Assembly (NCBI GenBank): GCA_002712765.1
Contig: PAUP01000081.1
Coordinates: 1 to 36,274 of the forward strand
Length of the DNA: 36,274 bases
From: Cytophagaceae bacterium
GTDB taxonomy: Bacteria > Bacteroidota > Bacteroidia > Flavobacteriales > Flavobacteriaceae
Direction of reading: 5' to 3'
The translations under genes and the position numbers were made by a program. The notes under the pieces were generated by a model. The model saw only the letters and a list, made by a program, of their open reading frames with translations. It did not search any database and was not told where the DNA came from. This document shows positions 1 through 8,101 of this stretch, in pieces (the first letter of the stretch is position 1; the number at the start of each line of letters is the position of its first letter).

Positions 1-192
1 AACGCCAATCATCAACACAAAAAATACAGAAACCACATATTTAAAAAGGCCACCCGAAAGTTGAGCTATGTTTACCTACGTTCGCTCAACCCAAGCAAAA
101 CCCATAAAAAGGAGTAGACCTAAGGTCATGGCCATATGAATGCGCTGTAAGGTCTTGGCAAAAGTTGTAATGTTTTTAATGGGCTTTTGCAT
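1..192 (-). pseudogene. Possible interrupted or 38-codon membrane-protein ORF at window edge
   Basis: An ATG at 192, 12 bases after the stop of the VOC gene, opens 38 codons ending in TAG at 78-76. The peptide carries a hydrophobic stretch (MTLGLLLFMGFAWV). After the TAG the same frame stays open for 25 more codons to the window edge and encodes another hydrophobic stretch (YVVSVFFVLMIGV). This can be read as a very small protein, or as a longer membrane protein broken by a nonsense codon. The spacing places it in the same transcript as the VOC and M20 genes. I do not recognise the family, and the rest lies outside the window. Confidence 0.3.
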
Positions 193-204
193 CAGTGGGC
201 ACTC

Positions 205-663
205 TTAGTGTTTGGCGTCATTTACTTCAATGTAATACCCATCAGGGTCTTGCAGGTAGAGTTGACGTATGCCATCGGGCCTTGTTGATAGCGCACCTTC
301 TTTACCTGGCCAGTCAGAGTATGTGATATTCATGCTGTGTAAGCTTTCGCGAAAGCGGTCTAAGTCGGAAACAGCCAGTGCTAGATGTACGCCTTTTGGA
401 ATTTTTTTATCCAGAGTATCGACTTCAATAATGTGAAGCTCGGCATCATCACCTAAACGGAACCATCTAATTTTTGGATTGTTGGTTCCGTTGGTGATTT
501 CTGTGAGTTTAAAGATCTTTTGGTAAAAAGAGACACTTTGTTCCAATTGGGATACGTTGATCGCAAAATGATCAATATCAAAGCTCACTTTTGTTTGCCC
601 GTATATGGGAAAGGCAAACACTACCGTGGCAAAGATGAGCCACAAACGTCCTTGTCTTGCCAT
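205..663 (-). CDS. Secreted VOC-family (glyoxalase/dioxygenase fold) protein
   Basis: The 152-residue product starts with a signal peptide (about residues 1-22, ending IYGQ) and is otherwise one vicinal-oxygen-chelate domain. The two beta-alpha-beta-beta-beta halves start at DHFAINV (31-37) and VHLALAV (92-98). Candidate metal ligands are H32, E75 or H77, H93 and E146 (IEVND); this is the spacing expected of a metal-binding VOC enzyme. The substrate cannot be told from sequence. The start codon lies one base after the stop of the upstream M20 hydrolase, so the two are almost certainly co-transcribed, and both are predicted to be exported. One exact copy of the 14-bp palindrome (343-356) lies inside the gene and is read as RFRES. 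Confidence 0.85.
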   Translation of the reverse strand: MARQGRLWLIFATVVFAFPIYGQTKVSFDIDHFAINVSQLEQSVSFYQKIFKLTEITNGTNNPKIRWFRLGDDAELHIIEVDTLDKKIPKGVHLALAVSDLDRFRESLHSMNITYSDWPGKEGALSTRPDGIRQLYLQDPDGYYIEVNDAKH

Positions 664-664
664 C

Positions 665-2095
665 TTAATTTTGATTTACTGGCGGAGGTCCAGCAGGTAC
701 AATAGCCTCGTAAATAGCATCGCCTTTGCGCTCTTTGTATTCGGCTTTAACCGCGTCAACAAGTTTTGGGTTTTCAAATAAATCAAGCATGGTCATCGCC
801 ATAGCTTTACTGGCGTAGGTCATTCCTTTATGCCCAATAGACATCCCGCCACAAGCAACAACAGCCCAAGAGTGCCAAGGCGTGTCTTTTGGAGCCGTGG
901 TTACACCTAGATTGATATTGGGTACATTCCAACTAACATCGCCCACATCGGTACTACCCCCTCCAGGATGATCCTTGGTTTCTTCCAAAGGATTTATTTT
1001 ACTATCCATGCCCACTTGCGGCTTACCGGTTACTTCTTGAATTTTCTTACCAAAGGCAATTTCTTCTGGGGTGTAGTTAATTGGACCCAATAATTCTAGA
1101 TTTTTTTGCATAATTTGGCCACCTGCTCTATTGACGAGCACTTCATAAATACCAGAAATAAGTGACACTTTATAATCGACGTTGGCCATAATGGCTGCGC
1201 CTTCTGCCATTTTTTGAACTCGTTCATACACGGGCATCATATCTTCTCTCTTGGTATCGCGCACCCGCATCCATAATCGGGCATAATCAGGTACTACATT
1301 GACCACCTGACCACCATCCTGAATGTGATAGTGCATACGCACCGTTGGTTTTACGTGCTCTCTGTAATAATTAATACCTGTAGTATACAATTCTAGAGCA
1401 TCAGAGGCCGATCTTCCATTCCAGGGGTCGGCACTGGCGTGAGCTGCTTGCCCAAAAAATTCTACTTTAAAATCGACCAAAGCAAGTGAACTTTGTACAT
1501 CGGCCTTGGTACTAGCAGACGGGTGCCAGCTTATATTGACATCTACATCATCCCAAATACCATCTCGTACCATCCATATTTTTCCGAAAAATTTTTCTTC
1601 AGAGGGTGTACCCATAAATTTTACGGTTCCTTTGATCTTTCCAGCCTCAATTAATTCTTTGACAGCTATAGCAGCACCAAGACTGCCTGCCCCAAAGAGA
1701 TTGTGACCACAACCATGACCAGCCGCTCCTTCGTTTAAGGGGGCTTTGGTAGGTTGCGCTTTTTGAGATATACCTGGGAGGGCATCAAATTCACCCAATA
1801 CACTAATAACTGGGCTTCCTGAGCCGTAAGTAGCGACAAAAGCTGTTGGCATACCAGCCACACCGCGTTCTACAGTAAAGCCTTGTTGCTCTGCATAATC
1901 GGCTAGAATTTTACTAGATTGTTTTTCTTCAAAAGCCGTCTCGGCAAGCGCCCAGACTTTATCTGAAATGTCGATTAGTGCTTTTTTATGTTTTTCTACA
2001 GATTCGACGATGGCCTTTTTGTTGGCAGTCATCTTTTGGGCAGTCATACTGCTGCATAGCAATATCACGGCCAGAAAGGCAAATACAGATTTCAT
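665..2095 (-). CDS. Exported M20-family amidohydrolase (AbgB-like)
   Basis: The 476-residue product has a signal peptide (1-20, ending SMTAQ) followed by an M20D-type metal-dependent amidohydrolase. The metal-binding part is visible: GEFDALPG (101-108), GHGCGHN (126-132, with H127, C129 and H131), SEE around 165-167 and WHPS at 190-193. Near the C-terminus are the glycine-rich GGGSTDVGDVSW and a PWHSW motif that fits the last metal-ligand histidine. The closest familiar type is AbgB, subunit B of p-aminobenzoyl-glutamate hydrolase, but here it is predicted to work outside the cytoplasm, so an N-acyl amino acid or peptide-like amide is a more cautious substrate guess. It is the first gene of a short operon with the VOC gene one base downstream. 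The 133-bp upstream gap shows no convincing promoter. Confidence 0.9.
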   Translation of the reverse strand: MKSVFAFLAVILLCSSMTAQKMTANKKAIVESVEKHKKALIDISDKVWALAETAFEEKQSSKILADYAEQQGFTVERGVAGMPTAFVATYGSGSPVISVLGEFDALPGISQKAQPTKAPLNEGAAGHGCGHNLFGAGSLGAAIAVKELIEAGKIKGTVKFMGTPSEEKFFGKIWMVRDGIWDDVDVNISWHPSASTKADVQSSLALVDFKVEFFGQAAHASADPWNGRSASDALELYTTGINYYREHVKPTVRMHYHIQDGGQVVNVVPDYARLWMRVRDTKREDMMPVYERVQKMAEGAAIMANVDYKVSLISGIYEVLVNRAGGQIMQKNLELLGPINYTPEEIAFGKKIQEVTGKPQVGMDSKINPLEETKDHPGGGSTDVGDVSWNVPNINLGVTTAPKDTPWHSWAVVACGGMSIGHKGMTYASKAMAMTMLDLFENPKLVDAVKAEYKERKGDAIYEAIVPAGPPPVNQN

Positions 2096-2228
2096 GAATA
2101 GTTGGTTTTGTTGAACGGTTCTAAGATAAGCAATTCAATACTTTTAACCATAGGGTGCCAAGAGATCTCCTCATGCCTAAGATGGGTTGTGTATGGTTCA
2201 AACAAAAACTAAAAAAATAAGAGTTTTA

Positions 2229-3539
2229 CTAACTAACCGCTTCTTTGTAGACTTTTAGACAACGCTCTCTTGCCGCTTTGTGATCTACCATTTTATCAGG
2301 GTATGACAGTTCTTGTAGGTCTTCTACCCAAGTGTTGATATACTCTTTCTGTTTGTCAAACTTATCGATTTGGGTCATGGGGTTAAAAATCCTAAAATAG
2401 GGTGCAGCATCAACCCCCGAGCCTGCCGCCCATTGCCAATTACCTACATTAGAACTCATTTCATAGTCTAAAAGCTTTTCGGCAAAATACGCTTCTCCCC
2501 ATCGCCAGTCAATGAGTAAGTGTTTGCATAAGAAACTCGCCACAAGCATTCGTACTCTGTTGTGCATATAACCCGTCTGGTTGAGCTGTCGCATACCGGC
2601 ATCTACCAAGGCGTATCCAGTTTTACCTTCGCACCATTTGGTAAACTCGTCTTCATTGTTACGCCATTCAATACGATCGTATTTGGCTTTAAACGCCTTG
2701 TCTTTAGTCTCTGGGTAGTGGTAGAGTATTTGCATAAAAAACTCACGCCATATCAATTCGTTCCAGAAAACCTCATTAGATTGGGCAATGGCTTTTCTCA
2801 CCATTTTTCGAACACTTACGGTACCAAATCTCAAATGAGGCCCTAAACGGGAGGTGCCATCTTTGGCGGGATAATTACGCGTGTCTTCATAGGATTCAAT
2901 TAAGGTAGGTGTCACATCATAGTCGGGTACACTAAGGTGTGATTTGGTAAAGCCCATATCAGATAAGGTGAGATTAGGGAGCCTACTGTGTTTGATCAGA
3001 TTAGAAAGAACCTGAGAAGTGTAATGCATTTCTAAATCCTTGTCAGGATCAAAATGTTCTTTCCACTTATTTTTAAATGGTGTATATACCACATAGGGAT
3101 CTCCATCTGCTTTGACAACCTCGTCCTTTTCAAAAATCACCTGATCCTTAAAGGTATGAAACGCGATACTATTTTTTTCTAATAACTCGGCAATGGTTGC
3201 ATCACGCTGTTTGGCATAAGGTTCGTAGTCTGTATTGGTAAATACAGCCGCCACGTCAAAGTCTTCTATCAATTGTTTGAAAATTGCTTCAGGTTTTCCA
3301 TAGTACATGGCTAGCGAGCTGTCGTGCTCTTTTTGCATCTCATCCCGCATTTTTTGAAGGGTGTCGTAAATAAAGGTAACACGGGCATCATCTTCGGGTA
3401 ATTTGTCTAAAATCTCACGATCAAAAATAAAAATGGGTAATACAGGATGATCAGATTTGAGCGCCTGATAAAATCCCACATTATCGTCTAATCGCAAGTC
3501 TCGGCGAAACCAAAAAATAGAAACAGCATCTCGGGCCAT
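2229..3539 (-). CDS. phrB: Deoxyribodipyrimidine photolyase (class I, FAD-dependent)
   Basis: The 436-residue product is a photolyase/cryptochrome family flavoprotein that repairs UV-induced pyrimidine dimers with light. The N-terminal antenna domain starts with FWFRRDLRLDDN (9-20). The FAD-binding helical domain contains TSRLGPHLRFGT (229-240), W264 (ELIWREFF), the lesion-contact WCEGKTGY (302-309) and NVGNWQWAAGSG (364-375), with the electron-transfer tryptophans in NWQW and DAAPYFRIFNP after it. Length and motifs match CPD photolyases rather than (6-4) photolyases. It is the last gene of the SRPBCC-SDR-photolyase operon, 36 bases after the SDR gene. That grouping recurs in marine bacteria and suggests a shared UV or light response. 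Confidence 0.95.
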   Translation of the reverse strand: MARDAVSIFWFRRDLRLDDNVGFYQALKSDHPVLPIFIFDREILDKLPEDDARVTFIYDTLQKMRDEMQKEHDSSLAMYYGKPEAIFKQLIEDFDVAAVFTNTDYEPYAKQRDATIAELLEKNSIAFHTFKDQVIFEKDEVVKADGDPYVVYTPFKNKWKEHFDPDKDLEMHYTSQVLSNLIKHSRLPNLTLSDMGFTKSHLSVPDYDVTPTLIESYEDTRNYPAKDGTSRLGPHLRFGTVSVRKMVRKAIAQSNEVFWNELIWREFFMQILYHYPETKDKAFKAKYDRIEWRNNEDEFTKWCEGKTGYALVDAGMRQLNQTGYMHNRVRMLVASFLCKHLLIDWRWGEAYFAEKLLDYEMSSNVGNWQWAAGSGVDAAPYFRIFNPMTQIDKFDKQKEYINTWVEDLQELSYPDKMVDHKAARERCLKVYKEAVS

Positions 3540-3575
3540 AGGATAGCAAATAGTTTACAAACAGTATATCTTGAA

Positions 3576-4274
3576 TTAAGAAATATTTAAGGTACTCATT
3601 CCGCCATCAACTCCCAAAACTTGACCTGTGATCCAACTGCTTTCATCACTTAGTAAAAAGCTAGCTACATTGGCAATATCGGTAGGCTGGCCAACGCGTT
3701 TTAAAGGGTGGCGCTTATCCATCATTTCTTTCTTTTTGTCATTGCTCAATAATCTATTGGCAAGCGGAGTATCGGTTAAAGAAGGAGCAATCACATTCAC
3801 TCTCATTTTTGGAGCATACTCTGCGGCTAGGGCCTTGGCAAATCCTTCAATAGCACCTTTGGCTGCTGCCACACTGGTGTGAAATGGCATCCCCACCTTA
3901 ACGGCTACGGTACTAAAAAATACCAAACTGGGTTGTTCGGCTTTTTTGAGATGCCCCATAACTTGATGCACGGTATTGACCATATGGAGAAAATTGAGCT
4001 CCATATCTTCTCTAAATACATCCATACTCAGATTGCTAAAAGGCTTGAGATTAATTGTTCCTGGGCAATAGACAAAACCGTCTAAGTGCTCTGGTAATTG
4101 ATCGAGGTCCAAACGATCTTCTTCTACGTCATATTGGATATGATCAATATCCAGATTACCTAATTTGTCATTGGTTCTTGAGGCCACATATACATTGTGT
4201 GCGCTGTTGAGTTTAGAAGCGATTTCAAATCCGATTCCGTGGCTTCCACCAATTAAAAGTATATTTTTTCTCAT
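3576..4274 (-). CDS. SDR-family protein lacking the catalytic tyrosine
   Basis: The 232-residue product has a short-chain dehydrogenase/reductase fold. The nucleotide-binding motif GGSHGIG is at 9-15, the structural Asn at N94, the catalytic-type Ser at S121 (FFSTVAV), and the C-terminal tail has the usual ITGQVLGVDGG. The active-site YxxxK is not canonical: the lysine is K139 but the position four residues before it is V135, giving SVAAAK. The usual Tyr acid/base is therefore missing, and the enzyme may catalyse an unusual reaction or only bind NAD(P)H. It starts 17 bases after the SRPBCC gene and is followed 36 bases later by photolyase. A role connected with light or DNA damage is inferred only from that context. 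Confidence 0.85.
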   Translation of the reverse strand: MRKNILLIGGSHGIGFEIASKLNSAHNVYVASRTNDKLGNLDIDHIQYDVEEDRLDLDQLPEHLDGFVYCPGTINLKPFSNLSMDVFREDMELNFLHMVNTVHQVMGHLKKAEQPSLVFFSTVAVKVGMPFHTSVAAAKGAIEGFAKALAAEYAPKMRVNVIAPSLTDTPLANRLLSNDKKKEMMDKRHPLKRVGQPTDIANVASFLLSDESSWITGQVLGVDGGMSTLNIS

Positions 4275-4291
4275 AGTAATTATTTAGTGTG

Positions 4292-4783
4292 TTAGTAGGA
4301 GTTAGCTGTTGTTTCTTGGGCTTGATATTCGCCAAACAGGGCTGTCAATTTTTTGGTGCGATACTCAAAAATCTCATTGAGCTTTGGTTTGACCAATATA
4401 GGATGCATCCATTGCCCAAGGATACCAGCAGGTAATTTATAATCGACGATATCTTCCATTTCAACGCCTCCTGGAATCTCCTTGATAAAGTGTTTGTGAT
4501 GCCACAAGGCATACGGGCCAAATCGTTGCTCGTCTACAAAGTACTCTTGGTCTTTGACATGAGTAATTTCGGTAACCCATTTGGTTTTTATACCCATGAT
4601 AGGAGTAACAATATATTGTATTAACTGCCCAGGGTACATAGGACGGTCTGCGCCAGAAAGAATATTAAATCCCATGTATTCAGGAGTGATCGCTTTCAGG
4701 TTCTTAGGGTCAGAAAGAAATGACCAAGCGGTAGCCACATCAATGGGTAAGTTCTGTTTAGAATGTAACCTATATATCTTCAT
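4292..4783 (-). CDS. SRPBCC-fold ligand-binding protein
   Basis: The 163-residue cytosolic protein matches the START/Bet v 1-like (SRPBCC) pattern: an N-terminal strand and helix with VATAWSFLSDPKNLKAITP, a curved sheet rich in alternating hydrophobic residues, and a long C-terminal helix (EIFEYRTKKLTALFGEY). Such domains bind hydrophobic ligands; no enzyme activity can be assigned. It is the promoter-proximal gene of the photolyase operon, 17 bases before the SDR gene. Its 5' leader is short (about 10 bases) if the TAnnTTTA-like element at 4800-4807 is used. Linked SRPBCC-SDR-photolyase genes occur in other aquatic bacteria, which supports the call. Confidence 0.8.
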   Translation of the reverse strand: MKIYRLHSKQNLPIDVATAWSFLSDPKNLKAITPEYMGFNILSGADRPMYPGQLIQYIVTPIMGIKTKWVTEITHVKDQEYFVDEQRFGPYALWHHKHFIKEIPGGVEMEDIVDYKLPAGILGQWMHPILVKPKLNEIFEYRTKKLTALFGEYQAQETTANSY

Positions 4784-4799
4784 ACGTCAATTTATAGGC

Positions 4800-4849
4800 T
4801 AAAAGTACTGCGAATTTGTTTAATCAAGAAGAAGAAATGGTTAAACAAA
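4800..4849 (-). promoter_or_regulatory. Promoter and overlapping inverted-repeat operator of photolyase operon
   Basis: On the minus strand a TTG (plus 4825-4827) and TACTTTTA (plus 4800-4807) are separated by 17 bases, which fits the Bacteroidota -33/-7 promoter. An inverted repeat, TTTGTTTAA (4815-4823) and TTAAACAAA (4841-4849) with a 17-base spacer, covers it: one arm lies between -33 and -7, the other just upstream. This arrangement would suit a dimeric repressor. Which regulator binds is unknown; a light-responsive MerR/CarH type is only a guess. Confidence 0.55.
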
Positions 4850-4869
4850 AATTAAAATTTCTTAGGATG

Positions 4870-5535
4870 CTAGCAATCAGATGCATCACAGCATTGCTCA
4901 TCTTTGACCAGTTTGCAACTCACAACGGCCAATAGAGCCCCAATAAATGGAGCAGTGAGGTAGAGCCACAAATGTTGCAAATTACCAGATAATAGAGCAG
5001 GGCCTAAAGAGCGCGCAGGATTCATAGAAGCCTTAGTCATTGGGCCAGCAAACATAGCTTCTAACAGGACTACACTTCCTATAGCAATCCCGGCTATAAT
5101 CCCGATTTCTTTAGCACCCGTAGACACATTTATGATTACCAGCATAAGGAAAAATGCCAATAGTATTTCTAATACAAAAGCTTTATAAGGTTCGAAGGAG
5201 GGTAGGGTGGCCCCCAGAAACTCACTTTCTGGGAATAAAAATAAAAGGATGCTACTGGCAGCTATAGCGCCTAGACATTGAGCGAGTATAAATTTAGGAA
5301 CTTCTTTCCATGAGAATTTTTTGGCGTAGGCAAAGGCAACGGTTACCGCAGGATTAAAATGGGCTCCAGAGATATCGCCAAAAGCATAAATCATTGCCAT
5401 AACGATCAATCCCCATGTGATGGCCACGCCTGGATGAGTCACCGCACCGCCGGTTATCTCATTTATGGTCATCGCTCCTGTACCACAAAAAACCATTGAA
5501 AAGGTGCCTATTGTCTCTGCGATATAACGTTTCAT
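4870..5535 (-). CDS. Aquaporin / MIP-family channel with cysteine tail
   Basis: The 221-residue product has six predicted membrane helices and both half-helix motifs: NPA at 61-63 (HFNPAVT) and NPAR at 172-175 (SMNPARSLGPAL), with the selectivity-filter arginine R175. It is a channel for water or small neutral solutes in the inner membrane. The tail is unusual in holding three cysteines in the last seven residues (C215, C216, C221). The ATG at 5535 is preferred over an in-frame TTG nine bases upstream. It is transcribed divergently from the DUF2911 gene. Related flavobacterial channels are sometimes found with arsenic genes, but none is present here, so the substrate stays open. Confidence 0.9.
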   Translation of the reverse strand: MKRYIAETIGTFSMVFCGTGAMTINEITGGAVTHPGVAITWGLIVMAMIYAFGDISGAHFNPAVTVAFAYAKKFSWKEVPKFILAQCLGAIAASSILLFLFPESEFLGATLPSFEPYKAFVLEILLAFFLMLVIINVSTGAKEIGIIAGIAIGSVVLLEAMFAGPMTKASMNPARSLGPALLSGNLQHLWLYLTAPFIGALLAVVSCKLVKDEQCCDASDC

Positions 5536-5551
5536 TTCACTCAATTTTTGA

Positions 5552-5559
5552 CAAAGATA
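5552..5559 (-). promoter_or_regulatory. -7 element of aquaporin gene
   Basis: Minus-strand TATCTTTG is an exact TAnnTTTG match about 17 bases before the ATG at 5535. No TTG is found at the usual spacing upstream, so only the -7 half is supported. Confidence 0.45.
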
Positions 5560-5589
5560 CGCACTGGTATATTAGGATTTTGTTAACAA

Positions 5590-5616
5590 TTGCTGATGCA
5601 GCAAATAGTACTTTTG
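5590..5616 (+). promoter_or_regulatory. Promoter of DUF2911 gene
   Basis: TTG (5590-5592) and TACTTTTG (5609-5616, an exact TAnnTTTG) are 16 bases apart, one short of the usual spacing. The leader to the ATG at 5697 would be about 75 bases. Confidence 0.45.
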
Positions 5617-5696
5617 TACTAAGGCGCTTAGGTAAAATTTTATGTAAGATAAAACCAGCTATAATTTGCGCCATCAACCAATTAAAACCATACACA

Positions 5697-6542
5697 ATGA
5701 AAAAATTTTTAACCCTCGCAGCAATAGCACTTTGTACGCTTGGTGCAACGGCTCAAATCGAAACACCTGCTCCTAGTCCAGCAGCCGAAATGGAACAAGT
5801 CGTAGGCCTTACAGATGTAACCGTAACTTATTCTAGACCTAATATGAGAGGGAGAACCATTTTTGGAGATCTCGTGCCTTATGGGAAAATATGGAGAACT
5901 GGTGCCAACAAAAATTCGGTCATTAGTTTTTCTACCGATGTTACTATTGGAGGAAAAGAAGTAAAAGCAGGTTCGTATGCTATTTTCACTAAACCAATGG
6001 CAGACAATTGGGAAGTGTACTTTTACAGCGACACCGAGAATTGGGGAACTCCTCAAAAATGGGATGATACCAAAGTAGCGGCTATGGTCAAAGTACCAGT
6101 TCAAAAGATGCCTATGCAAGTAGAGTCTTTTACAATGACTATTGACGATTTATCTAATGACGGCGCTCACTTAGGAATTCTTTGGTCTGACGCCTATGTA
6201 GCAGTGCCCTTTGGTGTACCTGCAGACGAAATGGTAATGGCAGATATCAAACAAACTATGGCAGGCCCATCTGCTGGAGATTACTATGCTGCTGCGGTTT
6301 ATTTGGCCTCTAATGACAAAGACATCGACAAAGCCAAAATGTATATGGATAAGGCCATGGCTATGACCAAAGAGCCAAAATACTGGCAATTGCGTCAACA
6401 ATCATTAATTCTGGCCAAAAGCGGTGATAAAAAGGGAGCGATTGAAGCGGCCAAAAAATCTTTGGCTGGTGCAACCCAGGCCAACAACATGGATTATGTT
6501 AAAATGAATAAAGATTCATTAAAAGAGTGGGGCGCCAAATAA
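5697..6542 (+). CDS. Exported DUF2911 protein with TPR-like C-terminus
   Basis: The 281-residue protein begins with a clear signal peptide (MKKFLTLAAIALCTLGATAQ); this sets the start at 5697, although the frame is open much further upstream. Residues about 28-170 match DUF2911, with the family-typical VTVTYSRPNMRGRTIFG and LVPYGKIWRTGANK. The rest (about 190-275) looks like two helical repeats of TPR type. DUF2911 proteins are common in Bacteroidota and have no known function; the location is probably periplasmic. The gene stands alone between its own promoter and the hairpin terminator at 6563-6597, and is divergent from aquaporin. Confidence 0.85.
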   Translation: MKKFLTLAAIALCTLGATAQIETPAPSPAAEMEQVVGLTDVTVTYSRPNMRGRTIFGDLVPYGKIWRTGANKNSVISFSTDVTIGGKEVKAGSYAIFTKPMADNWEVYFYSDTENWGTPQKWDDTKVAAMVKVPVQKMPMQVESFTMTIDDLSNDGAHLGILWSDAYVAVPFGVPADEMVMADIKQTMAGPSAGDYYAAAVYLASNDKDIDKAKMYMDKAMAMTKEPKYWQLRQQSLILAKSGDKKGAIEAAKKSLAGATQANNMDYVKMNKDSLKEWGAK

Positions 6543-6562
6543 GACCTCTTTCTTTGTTATAG

Positions 6563-6597
6563 AAAAAAACGCCTGTACTAGTTACAGGCGTTTTTTT
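6563..6597. terminator. Bidirectional terminator
   Basis: The stem pairs 6563-6577 (A7 then CGCCTGTA) with 6583-6597 (TACAGGCG then T7) around a 5-base loop. It has T-runs on both strands and sits between the convergent DUF2911 and PH-like genes. Confidence 0.9.
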
Positions 6598-6624
6598 GTG
6601 GATAGTATCTCAAGGTGATTTTAG

Positions 6625-7101
6625 TTATTTAACTGATGCTGATAGTGCGCTCAAGATCGATATAAGTTTTTTGGCATTAGCCGTGCCTACAAAAAATGCA
6701 CTACGTCCATCCTTGGTAGGAATGTAAAGTGCTGGCCCAGGTTTGGTGTTCAAAAAGACACCTTTAGGACTTATTCGATATCCGATACCATAATACCAGG
6801 GCAATTTTTCTGTACGTGCTTTGGTGATGTCAAGTTGATCGATATCAAATTGTTTTTTTAACCAGCCTACACCAAAATATGCCTTAACCTTAGTAGAAGT
6901 CACAACGATCTTGAGCTGGTAAAACGCCAGACAAATCAAAATAAAAAGCAACGCCATTCCAAAGGCAAGCGATAGCGGGATAGGGTGAGTGCCCCATTTA
7001 AAAATTCCAGCAAGTACCACCCAGACAGCGAGCAACCCAAAAAGCGTTACAAACCACCACATCGATTGCGTTTCTTTATAGTGTACTTTTTCTTTTTCCA
7101 T
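6625..7101 (-). CDS. Two-TM membrane protein with PH-like domain
   Basis: The 158-residue product has two membrane helices near the N-terminus (about 15-34 and 42-62) followed by a soluble domain (about 64-150) that looks like a bacterial PH domain: a run of short strands such as IVVTSTKVKAYFG and GPALYIPTKDGRSAFFVG, ending in a helix. The function is unknown. It starts four bases after the Gfo/Idh/MocA stop and is the last gene of the minus-strand operon that contains the SSS symporter. Confidence 0.65.
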   Translation of the reverse strand: MEKEKVHYKETQSMWWFVTLFGLLAVWVVLAGIFKWGTHPIPLSLAFGMALLFILICLAFYQLKIVVTSTKVKAYFGVGWLKKQFDIDQLDITKARTEKLPWYYGIGYRISPKGVFLNTKPGPALYIPTKDGRSAFFVGTANAKKLISILSALSASVK

Positions 7102-7105
7102 TTAT

Positions 7106-8092
7106 TTAATGATATGAAAGACCAATTTCCTGACGAACTTGATCCAACAATTGCATGAGCTGTCTGCTTTTTTGCCAGGTCATCTGGGTGCTCTCTGTTC
7201 GCTTTTGTGCTAACATTTGATGACAGTGTACTATTTCATAATGATAGCCATTATAGGTGGTGGGAAATTCAAAAACTTCAGTGGTCTCACCTTTTGTGAT
7301 GCGCACCCCAGAAGGCTCATGAAATCTTGATACTAGTTCCATTTGGCCGTGTTCAAAGTAAAGCGTAGCTGTTGTTGGAGTATGTTGGTCTAAGGCCGAG
7401 TGCAACTTCGCTTTCACACCGTCTTTATAGTGTAAGGTCATGTGACAATGATGGTCGACGCCTGTAGGGCCAATTTCTGCGGTGGCGTTTAAGGATTCAG
7501 GCATTCCTAAAAAACTCAAGGCAGCAAATAAGGGGTAGATACCCACATCATAGAGACTGCCGCCACCCAATGATTTATTAAATAGTCTTCCATTTGGATC
7601 GTAGTCGGCTTTAAAACCAAAGTCTGCTTCCAGACCTGTAATCGCGCCTAAGTCACCACTTTTTTGCTGCGTCAACACAAAGTTAAAATGTGGTAAGAAT
7701 TGGGTCCACAAGGCCTCCATCAAGAAAACCGTTTGGTCTGGGTTTTTGTCATTATACGCTTTCGCGAAAGCGAGCATCTGGTCAACCTCTTGAAGATTCA
7801 TAGCAAATGCTTTCTCACACAGCACAGATTTACCTGCTCCCATACAGAGTATACTATGCGCTTTATGAAACATATGTGGGGTAGCAATATAAATGATATC
7901 CACCTCAGGATGGTGGGCTAGCTCTTGATAACTATCTAAAGCGTGAGCCGCTTGATAGTTTTGAGCAAATGCCTTAGCCTTTGCCAACGACCGGCTACCT
8001 ACCACATGTAGTTGTGCGCCTTCTGTTTTAATTAGATCTTCGGCAAACTTATGTGCAATTTTACCACAGCCTAAAATTCCCCATCGTATCAT
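7106..8092 (-). CDS. Gfo/Idh/MocA-family NAD(P)-dependent oxidoreductase
   Basis: The 328-residue protein has an N-terminal Rossmann fold with GILGCGKIA (5-13), the strand-5 region YIATPHMFHKAH (68-79), and CEKAFAMN (92-99), where the family lysine is K94 and the usual EKP reads EKA. The C-terminal sheet domain contains GGGSLYDVGIYPL (176-188). It resembles the dihydrodiol-dehydrogenase branch. These enzymes oxidise or reduce sugars and related polyols; the exact substrate is unknown. It lies nine bases after the SSS symporter, so it may process what the symporter imports. An exact copy of the 14-bp palindrome (7758-7771) is read as AFAKA at 109-113. Confidence 0.88.
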   Translation of the reverse strand: MIRWGILGCGKIAHKFAEDLIKTEGAQLHVVGSRSLAKAKAFAQNYQAAHALDSYQELAHHPEVDIIYIATPHMFHKAHSILCMGAGKSVLCEKAFAMNLQEVDQMLAFAKAYNDKNPDQTVFLMEALWTQFLPHFNFVLTQQKSGDLGAITGLEADFGFKADYDPNGRLFNKSLGGGSLYDVGIYPLFAALSFLGMPESLNATAEIGPTGVDHHCHMTLHYKDGVKAKLHSALDQHTPTTATLYFEHGQMELVSRFHEPSGVRITKGETTEVFEFPTTYNGYHYEIVHCHQMLAQKRTESTQMTWQKSRQLMQLLDQVRQEIGLSYH

Positions 8093-8101
8093 GTTGTTTG
8101 T

